The translations under genes were made by a program, and so were the position numbers. A stretch of DNA of 64,000 nt from Aquilaria yunnanensis (lineage: Eukaryota; Streptophyta; Magnoliopsida; Malvales; Thymelaeaceae): NCBI GenBank assembly GCA_039654915.1, contig CM077594.1, positions 22,381,001 through 22,445,000 of the forward strand, read 5' to 3'. Each line of letters starts with the position of its first letter. The stretch's first letter is position 1. Shown one piece after another: positions 54,298 through 64,000 of this stretch. Below the pieces are notes generated by a model, which worked only from the letters and a program-made list of their open reading frames with translations, did no database searches and was not told the origin of the DNA.

Positions 54298-56370
54298 ATG
54301 TTCTTCAACTCAATGGCTTTAAGGAAGAGTACTAGTTCCGCTCCCGCCAAGAGCTCCTCTTCCTATATCGGCTTGGGGTCATTCTTTCGTTGCAAGAGTT
54401 CTGCCCGAAAGGGAATTCACATCCAAGATGACCCCAAGCCCGCCAACATCGATATGATAAATATCGATTTGGAGCTTGATGATCAAGAGTCCTATGATGA
54501 CATTGAAGTCCAAGAAACCCTCAGTCAAACCGTTGATCCATATGGAGAGGATGCTTTACAACTAATACCTCAAAGTCAAGTTCCCTGAGGGTGGTGAAAG
54601 AAAATCTCACATCAAATCATCTATGTGGAAGCATTTTGAAATTGTTTGGGAAAAAGACAATCGGTTTGCCAAATGCAAGTACTACTGACCGGAATGCTTC
54701 AACAACATATAAAGAATGAACATTTGATGCACTATTTGAGAGTTAAAGTGAGTTCAAGTAGACAGACATAACTCATATCTATAACCAGTGGTTCAAGTAT
54801 ATTTAGATTTAATCAACAAGAATGTAGAAAATGTATGATTAATTAGATGATGCTCACAGAAAAAGAAGTGCATTTAGAAAATTTAAACAAACATCTAGGA
54901 CAACTACACGAAGAGAAGCATTTAGAATGTATGAACTAGGTAAATATAATCTACAAGTGTTTTTTTTTCTACAACTGATCATTGCATTGCTTTTACTAAT
55001 GACATATGAACATCTCCTATAAGACAGAATTATTTTTGTGTTACTGCATACTGGATAGATAAGGATTGGGTCATTCAAAAAAGAATTATTTCTTACAAAT
55101 GCATGCAATTTGGCCACACTGGGTATAATATTCATCAATGTATCATACATATACTTTGTGAATTCTTCTGCATTGACAAATTTTTTTGCATTAGTTTTGG
55201 CAATGCCTCTAGTAATGATTTTGTGGCCCGAGAACTTTATAATGCATTGAAACCCCCTCAGAATGGTGTTTTTTTTTCCATGTTAGATGCATGTGTCATA
55301 TTTTGACTTGTGTGTGCAAAAAGGGTTGAGGTTTTGTAGATGAAAATCTATCCAATCCGTGATGCATTACTATACTTGAAGTCATTGCCAAAAATATGTT
55401 AGAAATTCAAAGAATATTGTCTTCAAAACAACCAAGCATTTTCATGGAAACGCTTTAAACTTAATTATCCCACCTGTTGGAACTCTACATATGAGATGTT
55501 GATGGATGCATATCCATATGCAGCCTTGTTGACTGTTTTCCTAAACTTGAAATCAAACTCTGAACTTTTAATGGCTGAAATATGGGATAAGTGTTACAAA
55601 CTTTGTCAATTATTACAATATTTTTATGAAGCAACTATTCCCCCCCCCCCCCCCCCGGTGTTTACTATACCACTGCCTATAAAGTTTTGATGTATTTGGT
55701 AAACGTTGTTTATGTTTTGAATCAATACAAGATAGATCAATTTCTAAACAACACCATCAAAGCAATGAAGGACAAGTGAGTTTCATAATTTACAAAAATC
55801 CCCTCATTTTTTTACTTGCATGTTCACTTGACCTAACTGTAAAAATTACAGGGACATTGTCTTTGCTTGAGAGATACTATAGTTTTTTGGATATGAATCA
55901 TATTAATTGTTTCGCTATGGTGGCTGAAATAGATGAGCACTTGCAGGAGCTCTATAAGGAGTATTCACCTCGCTACAAAGACAAGGTAAGACTAACATCT
56001 TCTTCCACTGCACGCACCTCATCCTCCACATCATCGGTACCATTCACCCTGTGGAACAACTGCTCAAGCATCCCTGACCCATATCATCTGACCTATTGGA
56101 AGTAGATGATTATCTTCACATCTCATTCGAAACAAGTGAGGATGACATTTTGGAGTGGTAGAAAACAAAAAAATGACAGATTTCTGATTCTATCTATCCT
56201 CGCGAAGAAAGTTTTTACAGTTCTGGTTTCCACCTTTGCATCAGAGTCTGTTTTTAGTGCTAGAAAATAAGTCTTTTCAGAGAAATAGGCTAGGTTGACA
56301 CCTGAAGTAGTGGAGCTTTACATGTGCAACTGTAATTGGGGCCTTGTTGTCTTAAGAAAACAAGACAAAA
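54298..56370 (+). pseudogene. Broken hAT transposase
   Basis: Starts MFFNSMALRKSTSSAPAKSS and stays open to 54588, rich in D/E. In the next frame SSMWKHFEIVWEKDNRFAKC then KYY resembles a BED finger whose second cysteine is lost. Downstream fragments include KLNYPTCWNSTYEMLMDAY (the C-x-x-R-W-N-S-T motif with R lost, about 55450-55510). Further on, at about 56100-56290, come DDYLHISFETSEDDILEW, YPREESF and a VSTFASES-like segment of the C-terminal dimerisation region. Many stops and shifts, plus a C17 run at 55640-55656, make it non-functional. The middle catalytic part is poorly preserved. Confidence 0.75.
55640..55656. repeat. C17 homopolymer
   Basis: Seventeen consecutive C inside the broken hAT transposase; the same length as the run at 19251. 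Confidence 0.95.
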
Positions 56371-56875
56371 AAAGTTCAAAAGATGAGATACAAGATGATG
56401 ACGGCACTTCCATATCTTTTATTTTCCTTTTCCATTCTTAGAATATATTTGATATAATTATGCTGTGCAGTACAGATCATAGGTTTTCATTTCAGTTCAG
56501 TTTTCTGGAACTTTTTACCATTTGTCATTTAAGGCCCATTCTAACTTATTTGTAAGTGCTTAACTTTGTTATTAATAAAATTTGCATCGATAGTTGTGTT
56601 TTTTTTCAAATAATTATAAAAATAAGTAAATATTTAATAAATAATAAATAATTTTTAAAATCTAAAAAAATTTAAAAAAAAATTCTAAAATTTTTTTAAA
56701 AATTAAAAAACCTAGCTTAGACCCAGGCATGCACAGGCCCGGTGAAGGCCCAACCCAGGGCCAACATGGCTGAAGCATGCCGTGCCTGGGCCTAACCTGA
56801 CCAGGCCCAGTTTAGGCCTAGCCAAGCCTATCCCAGACCGGTTAGGCCTACTGACCACCTCTACATATAACTTAC

Positions 56876-58020
56876 TGCTTGTTTGGCAAAAATTAACACA
56901 AGCATGTTAATAGGTTTATTTTGTCCTAACACAATGGCCCAGTTCATTTTGGGTTAACACAAACATATTAACGTGTTTATTGATTAAGGGTGGGGCCTTG
57001 GGTGAAGAAATGTTTTTTAGCACCACTAAAGTTGGTTTTATTCATAGCCTAAACCAAGACGTTTTTCTTGACTATTTGAATTCCAACACAACCAGTGAGC
57101 ACTTGACCAGCTTCTACCCTGCATGCTCCATGAGCACCTTGCCCTCCTCGACTTGTCTTCTTTCCCTACCAATGCCCATTCTTCTCGGAAACCTCCCACC
57201 TCCTCCATTGCCACTATAATTTTTAGCTTCCAACAATGAGGGTTTTTCTAGCCTTTTGGAGCCCTAGAGGAAATCTTGCTACATTACAGTTCATAACACT
57301 CTCTATTCGCTCTTCAACTAGGGCAATGACAAGCAAAAAGCTAAATGACCATAAATTTCTGAATTGAAGCCCAAAAGTTTAGGGGCTTCGTATTTTTCTT
57401 CTTTTACCGCTCCAATTCAATCTCCCCTCTTTTGAGGTACAAAGAAGAAGAAAATTCTTACAGCAAAAAAAAAGGAGGAAAAACAACAAGGAGAAAGGTG
57501 ATAAAGTTTAGGAAATAGAAATTAACAAAAAAGAACCCAATGTGATTGGTTCTCAAGCTTTAATTAAAAAAAAGTTGAAGAGAAATAGTGAAGGAATTGG
57601 AATGGCAAGTTGCTCCAAAAGAAGAGTTGAAACCCATGAAAGAACGAAGGCGAGTCGGGAAGTTGGCAAGGTTGCTAATAAAGGAGCTGATTAAGAAGTA
57701 GTCAATACAAAGGCAGTCAATTCGGTGAAGGAAGCAACCTAATAAGGTGCGGTGTTGACGTTGAATGGCCGATTGGTTCATGGAAGGCTAGACAAACACC
57801 ATATGGCACGGATGTTATTAGGTGGGTGCCGTTAGTGAAGCAGACGATAGAGGTAAGAGTGAGTGGTAAATATTGTAATTTTAAATGATTTGAGGCCCAA
57901 ATTTGTGCAACTAAGTAGCGGGTTAACTTCGGTGCTTTTTTAATGTGTTAATGTAAAAGAGTTAAACTAAAACGAACATGCAGTACAATTCCATGTGGAG
58001 TCAAACAAAATGAACAGTAG
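56876..58020. mobile_element. Possible element with divergent ~100-bp inverted ends
   Basis: The left side (GTTTGGCAAAAATTAACAC ... CAGTTCATTTTGGGTTAACAC) resembles the reverse complement of the right side (GTTCATTTTGTTTGACTCC ... GTTCGTTTTAGTTTAACTC). Ends and target duplication not resolved. The interior has C-rich short frames (56980-57219) without recognisable domains. Confidence 0.3.
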
Positions 58021-58309
58021 TACAATTCTAAGTGGAGTCTCAAGTTTTGCTTCCTAATGGCCATGGAAGTTTGTTTTATTTACATGCTCTACTAGCAAAG
58101 CTTCAAAAACAATGATATCTTAATATTTTGATCTTTTGGAGTTTGGTCGGAATCAGATAGTTAGCTAGAGGAGCGTGGTGTTCATGAATCTAGTGGAGCT
58201 TGCTTTGTTTTTGGAACTTAATGTTTTGAATGGATCATTTGCTCCTTTTCTCATGGCTATGAAAAAAGATGAATTCCCTCAAGTGCATGGTATACGATAG
58301 CCATAACAA

Positions 58310-58650
58310 TCATTGACGCAAAAGCTCATCCATAGAGCATGATTTGGAGAACAGAATGAGGGCAAATGCCGCAAATAAGGTGTGAATGTCACCATGTAGG
58401 GCATTAAGCAGGGAGTGGAAAGCACAGAGGACAGCGGGCAAGATGAGCGCATAAGGGATCTTGTTATCGAAGAAGCCATACTAGCCAGCACTAGAGAAGA
58501 AGATAGTGCCAGTCCAATTAAAGAAGGTGTGAATAAAAGCAAGAGCTTGGGGGCTACATGAGATGGTGAAGAAGTAATTAAGGTCATTTTGTTGACGCTT
58601 GAATAGCTGGAGATGGGTGAATTTGGAGAATGGGAATAGTGACGAGGAAC
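58310..58650 (-). pseudogene. Unrecognised hydrophobic protein fragment
   Basis: In one minus-strand frame the text is protein-like: NDLNYFFTISCSPQALAFIH, then TFFNWTGTIFFSSAG, an in-frame stop (58481-58483), YGFFDNKIPYALILPAVLCA, then FHSLLNALHGDIHTLFAAFA and LILFSKSCSMDELLRQ before the stop at 58310. The alternation of hydrophobic stretches suggests two or three membrane-spanning segments. A longer open frame in another register (58279-58587) is less protein-like. I do not recognise the family. It may be a decayed host exon or captured DNA. Confidence 0.4.
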
Positions 58651-58795
58651 AAATTTGGGTGGGCAGATCAGCTAGGATTCGACCATTGGTGACTAGACAG
58701 AGCTGTCCTCTGCATGTAAATATTATTAACTTCTGAGCTGAAATTGTATTCTTTGATTACTGGCCCTACTCAAATCCAAAAACACGTTATAACGA

Positions 58796-59081
58796 CAAGT
58801 TAAAATAAATTCTACCAAACTGGGTAATTCATTTTATAAAATAGCTTATTTTTTATTTTACAAATCTTTTATAAATCTTATTGAATTTTTATGAATTTTT
58901 TTCTTTTTAATGCCTAAAATTACAAAAAGTTCATAAAAATTTAATAACATCACAAAATTTACTTTCAAATGGATTATTATATCTAACATAATATTGGCTT
59001 TCAAATGAAATTAGTTTTAGGCAAATATAAAAATAAAAATAAATCATTATGGATTAAATTAACTTAAGCTAAATAAATTGG
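58796..59081. mobile_element. MITE family A, copy 4
   Basis: The right half is well conserved with copies 1 and 2 (TTTCAAATGGATTATTATATCTA, ...ATGAAATTAGTTTTAGGC, ending TAAATAAATTGG). The left end is degraded. Confidence 0.65.
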
Positions 59082-59479
59082 CTTTTATTCATGAAGTGGT
59101 AAATAGACTTGGTTATTTGGTTCATTTGCAAAGGCAAAATGCCACTATTAAGCAAGTTTTTTTTTTTTTTTGTATTCAGAAACATGCTTTACAAGTATAT
59201 AAAAGAAGAGGCATTAGTATTCTAGGTAAGAGAAGGGAATTCAAGCTTTTTTTGGACCCAAGATAACCGAACCAACTTTGTGTGTCATTTTGGGGAGGGA
59301 GTTAAGTGAGGCCACAGTCAAACCTTAGACCTACCCACAATGTTCCAAACACGTTAGCCATTAGGCCAAAGGTGTGGGGACTTAGGCAAGCACTTAAAAT
59401 ACCTACTAGAAGCATTAATTAACAAAGAAGTAAATACCAACGTTATTTAGTATTATCATCTTCACCATATTATATCTTG
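59082..59479. other. Spacer, no gene seen
   Basis: T13 run near 59159; no gene or clear element end. Confidence 0.35.
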
Positions 59480-59998
59480 ATCCCAACCATGTTAGAGTCG
59501 GTGACATGCAGTTTACAACAGCAGTTAACCGTTTAAAGTCAATTAAAACCCACAGCTGCATGCAAAGAGAAAACTTGAAAAGAAAATTGGCACACCGCGG
59601 CAGTCCAAATCATTGAAACTTGACCAGAGCTTCTCAACCACAAAGACGCATAATACAATTGCTATACAAGAGAAAACACTAGTCTAACCAAGTGAATTAC
59701 CATAGCAATTATCAGCCTGGTTTTGAGAAAGTCCTAGAATAATTTACAAAAGTGGAAAGCTATGATAGACAAAAAATGGCAGGACTCATATTCGAGAACC
59801 GCCTGAGACTTGCGCGCCGACTACCCCGGAGCCTAGTTTCCCCGCTCGAGTAGACACGACCATGGGCAAACCTTTGTACAAGTCAATGAACGAGCATGTT
59901 GGTGGTTCCACGTGGACCACCCTCTTGACCTAACCTAAGTTCGAATACAAGAGCTCCGAGAAGTAGGACTTGACATTGGTGCCATCCGGTGGGAAGCC
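59480..59998 (+). repeat. Gypsy LTR 3' part plus primer-binding site
   Basis: The sequence ends ...GACTTGACA at 59975 and is followed by TTGGTGCCATCCGGTGGGAAG (59976-59996). That closely resembles the TTGGCGCCGTCTGTGGGAA primer-binding region found just inside the 5' LTR of many plant Gypsy elements. GC-rich sequence with restriction-site-like repeats of C/G lies at 59790-59880. Leader and gag-like sequence should follow at 60000-60250, but frames are short. The LTR start and the second LTR were not found. Confidence 0.5.
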
Positions 59999-60249
59999 AA
60001 TGGACAACATAAAGGAAAGCCTGCTGGAGAGCAAAGCAGCTGATCCTTCTTTTCTAATTGCACCCGAAAGAACATTACTGGCGATAGTCACCATGACATG
60101 TTCTGACAACTTTAGGCACAGTTGGAAGTCCTAACCCGAGCTTCTGAGATGCATTACCTTATATTTGCCCCAGAGAACGTCTGCTTGGTCGGGGGAGAGG
60201 CTCAAGCTGCTGGAGGCTTGCCATGCAGATGCAGCCCAAGAAGACGAAC

Positions 60250-60830
60250 TTTCTTGTACACAACTGTTAACACCATTTTGGCCTTTATTAGGTGTCTTAG
60301 GCTACTGGTTAATTAGTGTCTATGCACATTTTGGTCTTTTTATCTAAAATTGAGGTGTCATGTTCCAAAAAATTTGTTTTTGAGTCTTTATATTTTTATT
60401 TAGGTTTTAATTAGGTTGTTTTCATTTTTTTGGTGTAAAATTCAAGTCTTTTGGGTAAGCTTTAAAACTACGCTTAATTGTAAATTTTGGGTTTTAATTT
60501 ATCAGCTCGTTAAAGTTTGAGTTCTAATTGAAAATCTTGCAATGTTTTGGGCTTAAGTGATAAATTTATGAACTCTTTGTGCTTAATTGAAAATTCTATG
60601 AGAAGGGCTTAGATGAGGATTCTATATCAGCTTAGGCTATAAGCTGAAAGTTAGGAGAGAATTAGGGACTAAATTTCTAATTATTGGGGTTCCTATGATT
60701 CTGGCCTAAGTTGATCAAGATTTAGAAATTAAATGTTTTCTTAGGGATCAAGGGCATGTAAGGACTATAAATAAAGCCTCCTTAAGCAAGGAAAAGGACA
60801 GAACATTTCTTAGGTCACAAACAGTTATTT
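60250..60830. other. AT-rich block, possible second LTR-like relic
   Basis: Starts near TGTTAACACCATTTTGG and contains a TATA-like CTATAAATAAAG near 60768, then the tandem repeat. No coding frame; tentative. Confidence 0.25.
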
Positions 60831-61275
60831 CTTATTTACATACCGAATGTCGTAGTTTTACACACCAGATGTATCTTGACATTTCAAAATCACCGGTATA
60901 TAAAGAAATAACTAGTATATAACCCGAGACCTTTAGCATGTAAAATCATGGTATTTGAATTAAAATAGACACATGCCAAGAAACCTTATTTATATACCAA
61001 AAGTGGTAGTTTGTATACTACAGGTTTCCTTGACATTTTAAAATCATCGGTAAGTGAAGAAATAACTGATTTGTGACCTAAGTGTATCGGTATGTAAAAT
61101 GATGATACTAGAATGAAAATAGGCATAGAGCAATGGACCTTATTTACATACTGAAAGTGATAATTTTATATACTGAAGGTTTCCTTGACATTTCAAATTA
61201 TCGGCATGTAAAGAAATAGCTAGTATGTAACTAAAGTATATTGGTATGTAAAATGAAGATCTTGGAATGAAAATT
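60831..61275. repeat. 154-bp tandem repeat, about 2.9 copies
   Basis: Copies begin at 60831, 60985 and 61139 with CTTATTTACATACYGAAAGT. Each runs through CTTGACATTTCAAAATCATCGG, AAGAAATAACTAGTATGTAAC and a GGTATGTAAAATGATGAT block; spacing is exactly 154 bp both times. A short related piece (CCTCATTTACATACTGAGTA) recurs at 61551. Confidence 0.85.
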
Positions 61276-61577
61276 TGAAAAAATTATATATTTAGTTCTT
61301 GAACTTTAAAAAATTTACAAAAGTATCCTTAATTTTTACAAAATTTTCAAAATGGTCCTTATAAAATTACACAATTAGTCATTAAGATTTTATTAAATGT
61401 GCAAATATGCACTAACATTTTAAAAATGAAATTTTAGTCATTGTTAGATAAAAGACATTTACTTAAGCCAAACAAAACAGACGATTCCTGAAGAAACCAA
61501 AGCATTTTTGCACCACCAAATTACAATTTTGCAAATGACATATCAGTTGACCTCATTTACATACTGAGTAGGATGAT
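61276..61577. other. AT-rich insert between repeat pieces, no gene seen
   Basis: Separates the third repeat copy from the partial copy at 61551; contains TAGTTCTTGAACTTTAAAAA-type MITE-like sequence. No gene. Confidence 0.3.
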
Positions 61578-61790
61578 TTAACTAGTTTTTATCCTAACCA
61601 TTTTTATTTCTCTCACTTGTTCTTTATTTGCCTCAATTATATGTTTACGGTAACATGTGAGATGGACCTTATGTTTCACAGCAAGTGTATGATTGTGCTC
61701 CGCTTGAAAATTAGACACTACATACTTCTTTAACATGTGATCATAGTTAACTGTAAAAGAAACCTCATATCCACATCTAAGGGTGAACAT
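61578..61790 (-). pseudogene. FAR1-type DNA-binding domain fragment
   Basis: The minus frame reads LRCGYEVSFTVNYDHMLKKY, then VVSNFQAEHNHTLAVKHKVH and LTCYRKHIIEANKEQ. It matches the second half of the FAR1 domain (C-G-C-x-A-x-I-x-x...K-Y-x-V-x-x-F-x-x-E-H-N-H-x-L...H-x-L-x-S-H-R-x-I). The H-N-H of the WRKY/GCM-like zinc fold is kept, but the usual C-G-C is CGY. The start at 61790 is arbitrary: upstream abuts a hAT-like end (AAGGGTGAACATTATTCGG). FAR1 proteins derive from Mutator-like transposases, so this could be a host pseudogene or a MULE relic. Confidence 0.6.
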
Positions 61791-62398
61791 TATTCGGATA
61801 AAACCGAAAAACCTAAAAAAATCAAATGAATTTGGACAAAATGGATTGCATTTTCAGTTATCAGTTCGGTTATAGGAAAATAAAGTAAGAGTTGAAATAC
61901 CTGAGCTGTCATTTTGTAAACCATAGGGGGTAAAGTGCACTACTAAAAAAATTTGAAATTTACCAACAGGCTGATGCGTTGGTAATTATAAATATATATT
62001 ATTATATTTTTAATAATTATTATTATTATAATTTAAAATATAATAATAATATTATTATTATTATTATCATATATAAGAATATATACTTCACTTATATCAT
62101 ATATATACATTAAATATATATATGATACATACATACATTAAATAATGTATCATATGTACCATATTTATATATTTTTTATTAGAATTATAATATGTATAGT
62201 TTTAAATATAATTCTTACTATTATTTTTATTATTAAAAATATAATAATATAAATTTAAAATATGTCATATAATAATCATATATGAAATTATATATTTTAC
62301 AAAGTACAGTTTTAAAATTTTAGAAACTAAAGTAATATTTTTTAAAACATTTTTTACAAATAAAAATTATAATTTAAAATATCCATTATCATACACAT

Positions 62399-62399
62399 A

Positions 62400-62457
<58 letters not shown>
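62399..62457. repeat. (AAT)n microsatellite
   Basis: Uninterrupted AAT trinucleotide run of about 19-20 units inside the CACTA element. Confidence 0.95.
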
Positions 62458-62834
62458 TAATGTATCATACATAAGAATATGTACTTAAAAAATATCATGT
62501 GTATACATTAAATATATCATAAATACATACATTAAATAATGTAGATTATTTATATATTTTTATTAGAAATAATAATAGTATGTATATTTATATTTATATT
62601 TTTATATATATTCATATTGATCTTATATATATATATACAATTTATAATATATATGAACATATTTTTATAGTGAAATTTAAATTTATGGTTTTAATGTATA
62701 TAATAAACTAATTATCATTTGCAATTCATATAAAATCCCATAACCCTAACCTAACTATAAAGCCCAAAAAACTCATAACCCTAACTTAGCCATAAAGCCC
62801 ATAAAGCCCAAAAAACCTAAACCCCTAACCTAGC

Positions 62835-62843
62835 TATATAAAA
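62835..62843 (+). promoter_or_regulatory. TATA box in the CACTA element
   Basis: TATATAAAA preceded by AACCCTAA telo-box-like motifs (62742, 62782) and followed by a C/T-rich initiator region at about 62855-62900. Looks like a real plant promoter; what it drives is unknown. Confidence 0.5.
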
Positions 62844-64000
62844 ACCTAACTATCCCTCTCCCATTCCTACTCTCTATTCTCTGTCATTTCTCGCCTTTTA
62901 CCCTCTTCTCCCTCTCTGCAAAAATCCAGCCTTTTAGCACCTTATCCCCGGCCACCAATCACCCTACGTCCATCAATCTCCGTCCTCATGTCGCCTTCTC
63001 ACCTCCTATCCATCGATCTCCCTCTTCGCTTCTTGTCCATCCGTCCTCGACCTAATCGTTCTCCCTTCGTCGAATTGCCGAACAAATGCCTCCTCACTGA
63101 GCCACCTCGCTGACACCTCTTTGCCTCTCCACCTCTCCCACAATGATGGGTTTCCTCCTATCTTCACAGATTTCAATTTCTATTTTGTAACCTATATATG
63201 TTTCTTCCCCTCTTCACTTATTTTGATTTCGATTTTGTGAATAATTTGATGTTTGATTTTCTACTTTTAGTTGCAATTTTTGTGTATGCACTTGTAGATA
63301 CAGTTATCTCGTTTTGATTTGGTAAATTTGGTTGTTTGAATGTAGATCCAGTTGTTTGATTTTCGTAAATTTGGTAAATCCTGTTGTTTTATTGTTGTGA
63401 ATGTTTTTATTTCTGTTAATTTTTTGTTAATTGTTGTGATATTTTTAATTTGGTTAATTTTTGAATTTTTGTGAAATTTAAAATTTTTATTAATTTCGGT
63501 GAACTTTTACCGAATTTTGTGAATTTTTTTGAATTTTGTGATTTTTGTAAGTATTATTATAATTTTGTGCAATTTTTTATTTTTAATTTTTTTTATGTAT
63601 TTTAGTGAATTTTGTGGTATTAATAAAATCTTTGTTACATAATTGTACTAAATACAATTTTTAGTCAATATAACATTTAGTAAATATGACATAGATTTTT
63701 CGGTTTTGTTATATTACTTTATAATTATTTGTACATTAATTTGTTAAAATTTAATGGGAATTATACTATTAACTATTTTAGATTTCTTCGCATATATTTT
63801 TTTAAAATAATTTTCGTATCCAACGGTTCCTCGTTGGAAACTGTTTTAATTTTTTTAAATCCTAAAATAATTACCAACGGTCTGTCATGTTGGAAATATT
63901 ACCAACTCATTAGTGCATTGGTATTTACTAACGTGCACGTGCGTTGGTAATTTCGTCACCCATTGGACAAAATTCTAGGACATGACCATTAGTAATTACC

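Larger units (their letters stand above)
53707..56862 (+). mobile_element. Second hAT element, decayed but with intact ends
   Basis: The left end CAAGTGGTGAACAATGAGCC and the right end (opposite strand AGAGGTGGTCAGTAGGCC) are bounded by a perfect 8-bp duplication, ACATATAA (53699-53706, 56863-56870). Subterminal CTAGGCCCAGGCATG-type motifs occur at both ends. The 3.2-kb element encodes a broken transposase on the plus strand, with a TATA-like TATAAATA at 54124-54131. It differs in termini and transposase from the 10017 element. Confidence 0.85.
61938..64000 (+). mobile_element. CACTA (En/Spm) element, left end, runs off the window
   Basis: Starts CACTACTAAAAAAATTTG, a canonical CACTA terminus, after GTG (61935-61937), the probable 3-bp target. 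A subterminal motif TACCAACR / YGTTGGTA occurs at 61961 and 61977 and is dense again at about 63815-63950, in both orientations. That clustering suggests the right end lies just past 64000 and the element is about 2.2 kb. The interior: AT-rich microsatellites (61980-62700), then three AAGCCC(A/-)AAAA/AACCCTAA-type repeats, a TATA box (62835-62843), a C/T-rich leader and a short ORF starting ATGTCGCCTTCTCACC (about 62989). No transposase seen. Confidence 0.7.

Noticed and set aside
60831..61275. Regular repeats resembling a CRISPR array
   Set aside because: Contiguous 154-bp tandem units without spacers, in a plant nuclear sequence.
62735..62830. Repeated CCCTAA motifs resembling telomere repeat
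   Set aside because: Only isolated AACCCTAA units separated by other sequence, upstream of a TATA box; better explained as promoter telo-boxes or a short degenerate repeat.

Overview
The window is AT-rich plant nuclear DNA, most likely from a flowering plant (eudicot-type). Evidence: one intron-containing WRKY transcription-factor gene with the conserved plant splice position, plus plant-type Ty3/Gypsy, Ty1/Copia, L1-like LINE, hAT, CACTA, Mutator-like (MULE) and Stowaway elements. Nothing suggests bacterial or organellar DNA: no operons, no convincing tRNA or rRNA genes, no CRISPR array. I cannot name the species.

Layout. 0-9 kb: relics of LTR elements, a LINE 3' end, a decayed CACTA transposase and several MITEs. 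9.8-16.7 kb: a nest in which an old hAT-like element (flanks GTAGAAAG/GTAGAAAA) was split by a younger hAT element (10017-15853, perfect 8-bp target duplication CACTCTCC, uninterrupted 704-codon transposase) and also holds a MITE. 16.9-24.1 kb: two decayed L1-type LINEs on the minus strand around a Copia gag relic. 27.2-36.2 kb: an old minus-strand Ty3/Gypsy element with two diverged LTRs, interrupted by a ~2 kb insertion. 36.5-44.5 kb: inverted-repeat and Mutator-like elements, some carrying GC-richer cargo. 47.9-49.6 kb: the only convincing host gene, a three-exon group IIc WRKY factor of the WRKY28/WRKY71/WRKY8 type. 50-59 kb: Stowaway and hAT copies, including a second, broken hAT transposase. 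59.5-64 kb: an LTR/primer-binding-site relic, a 154-bp tandem repeat, a FAR1-domain fragment, and the left end of a CACTA element that runs off the window.

Most notable observation. The young hAT at 10017-15853 appears to have picked up pieces of at least three unrelated host genes next to its transposase. They are a splice-bounded 29-codon exon of inositol phosphorylceramide synthase, the last coding exon of a YggS/PROSC-type pyridoxal-phosphate homeostasis protein, and a piece of a REC/CLU-type TPR protein. It also has CpG-rich subterminal repeats and a ~31-bp GC-rich minisatellite. A second capture is a Mutator-like element at 43063-44452 that carries a fragment of an LRR receptor-kinase catalytic domain. 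The window is therefore best read as a record of transposons shuffling host exons beside one regulatory gene. All family assignments come from reading the sequence and remembered motifs; no database search or alignment program was run.
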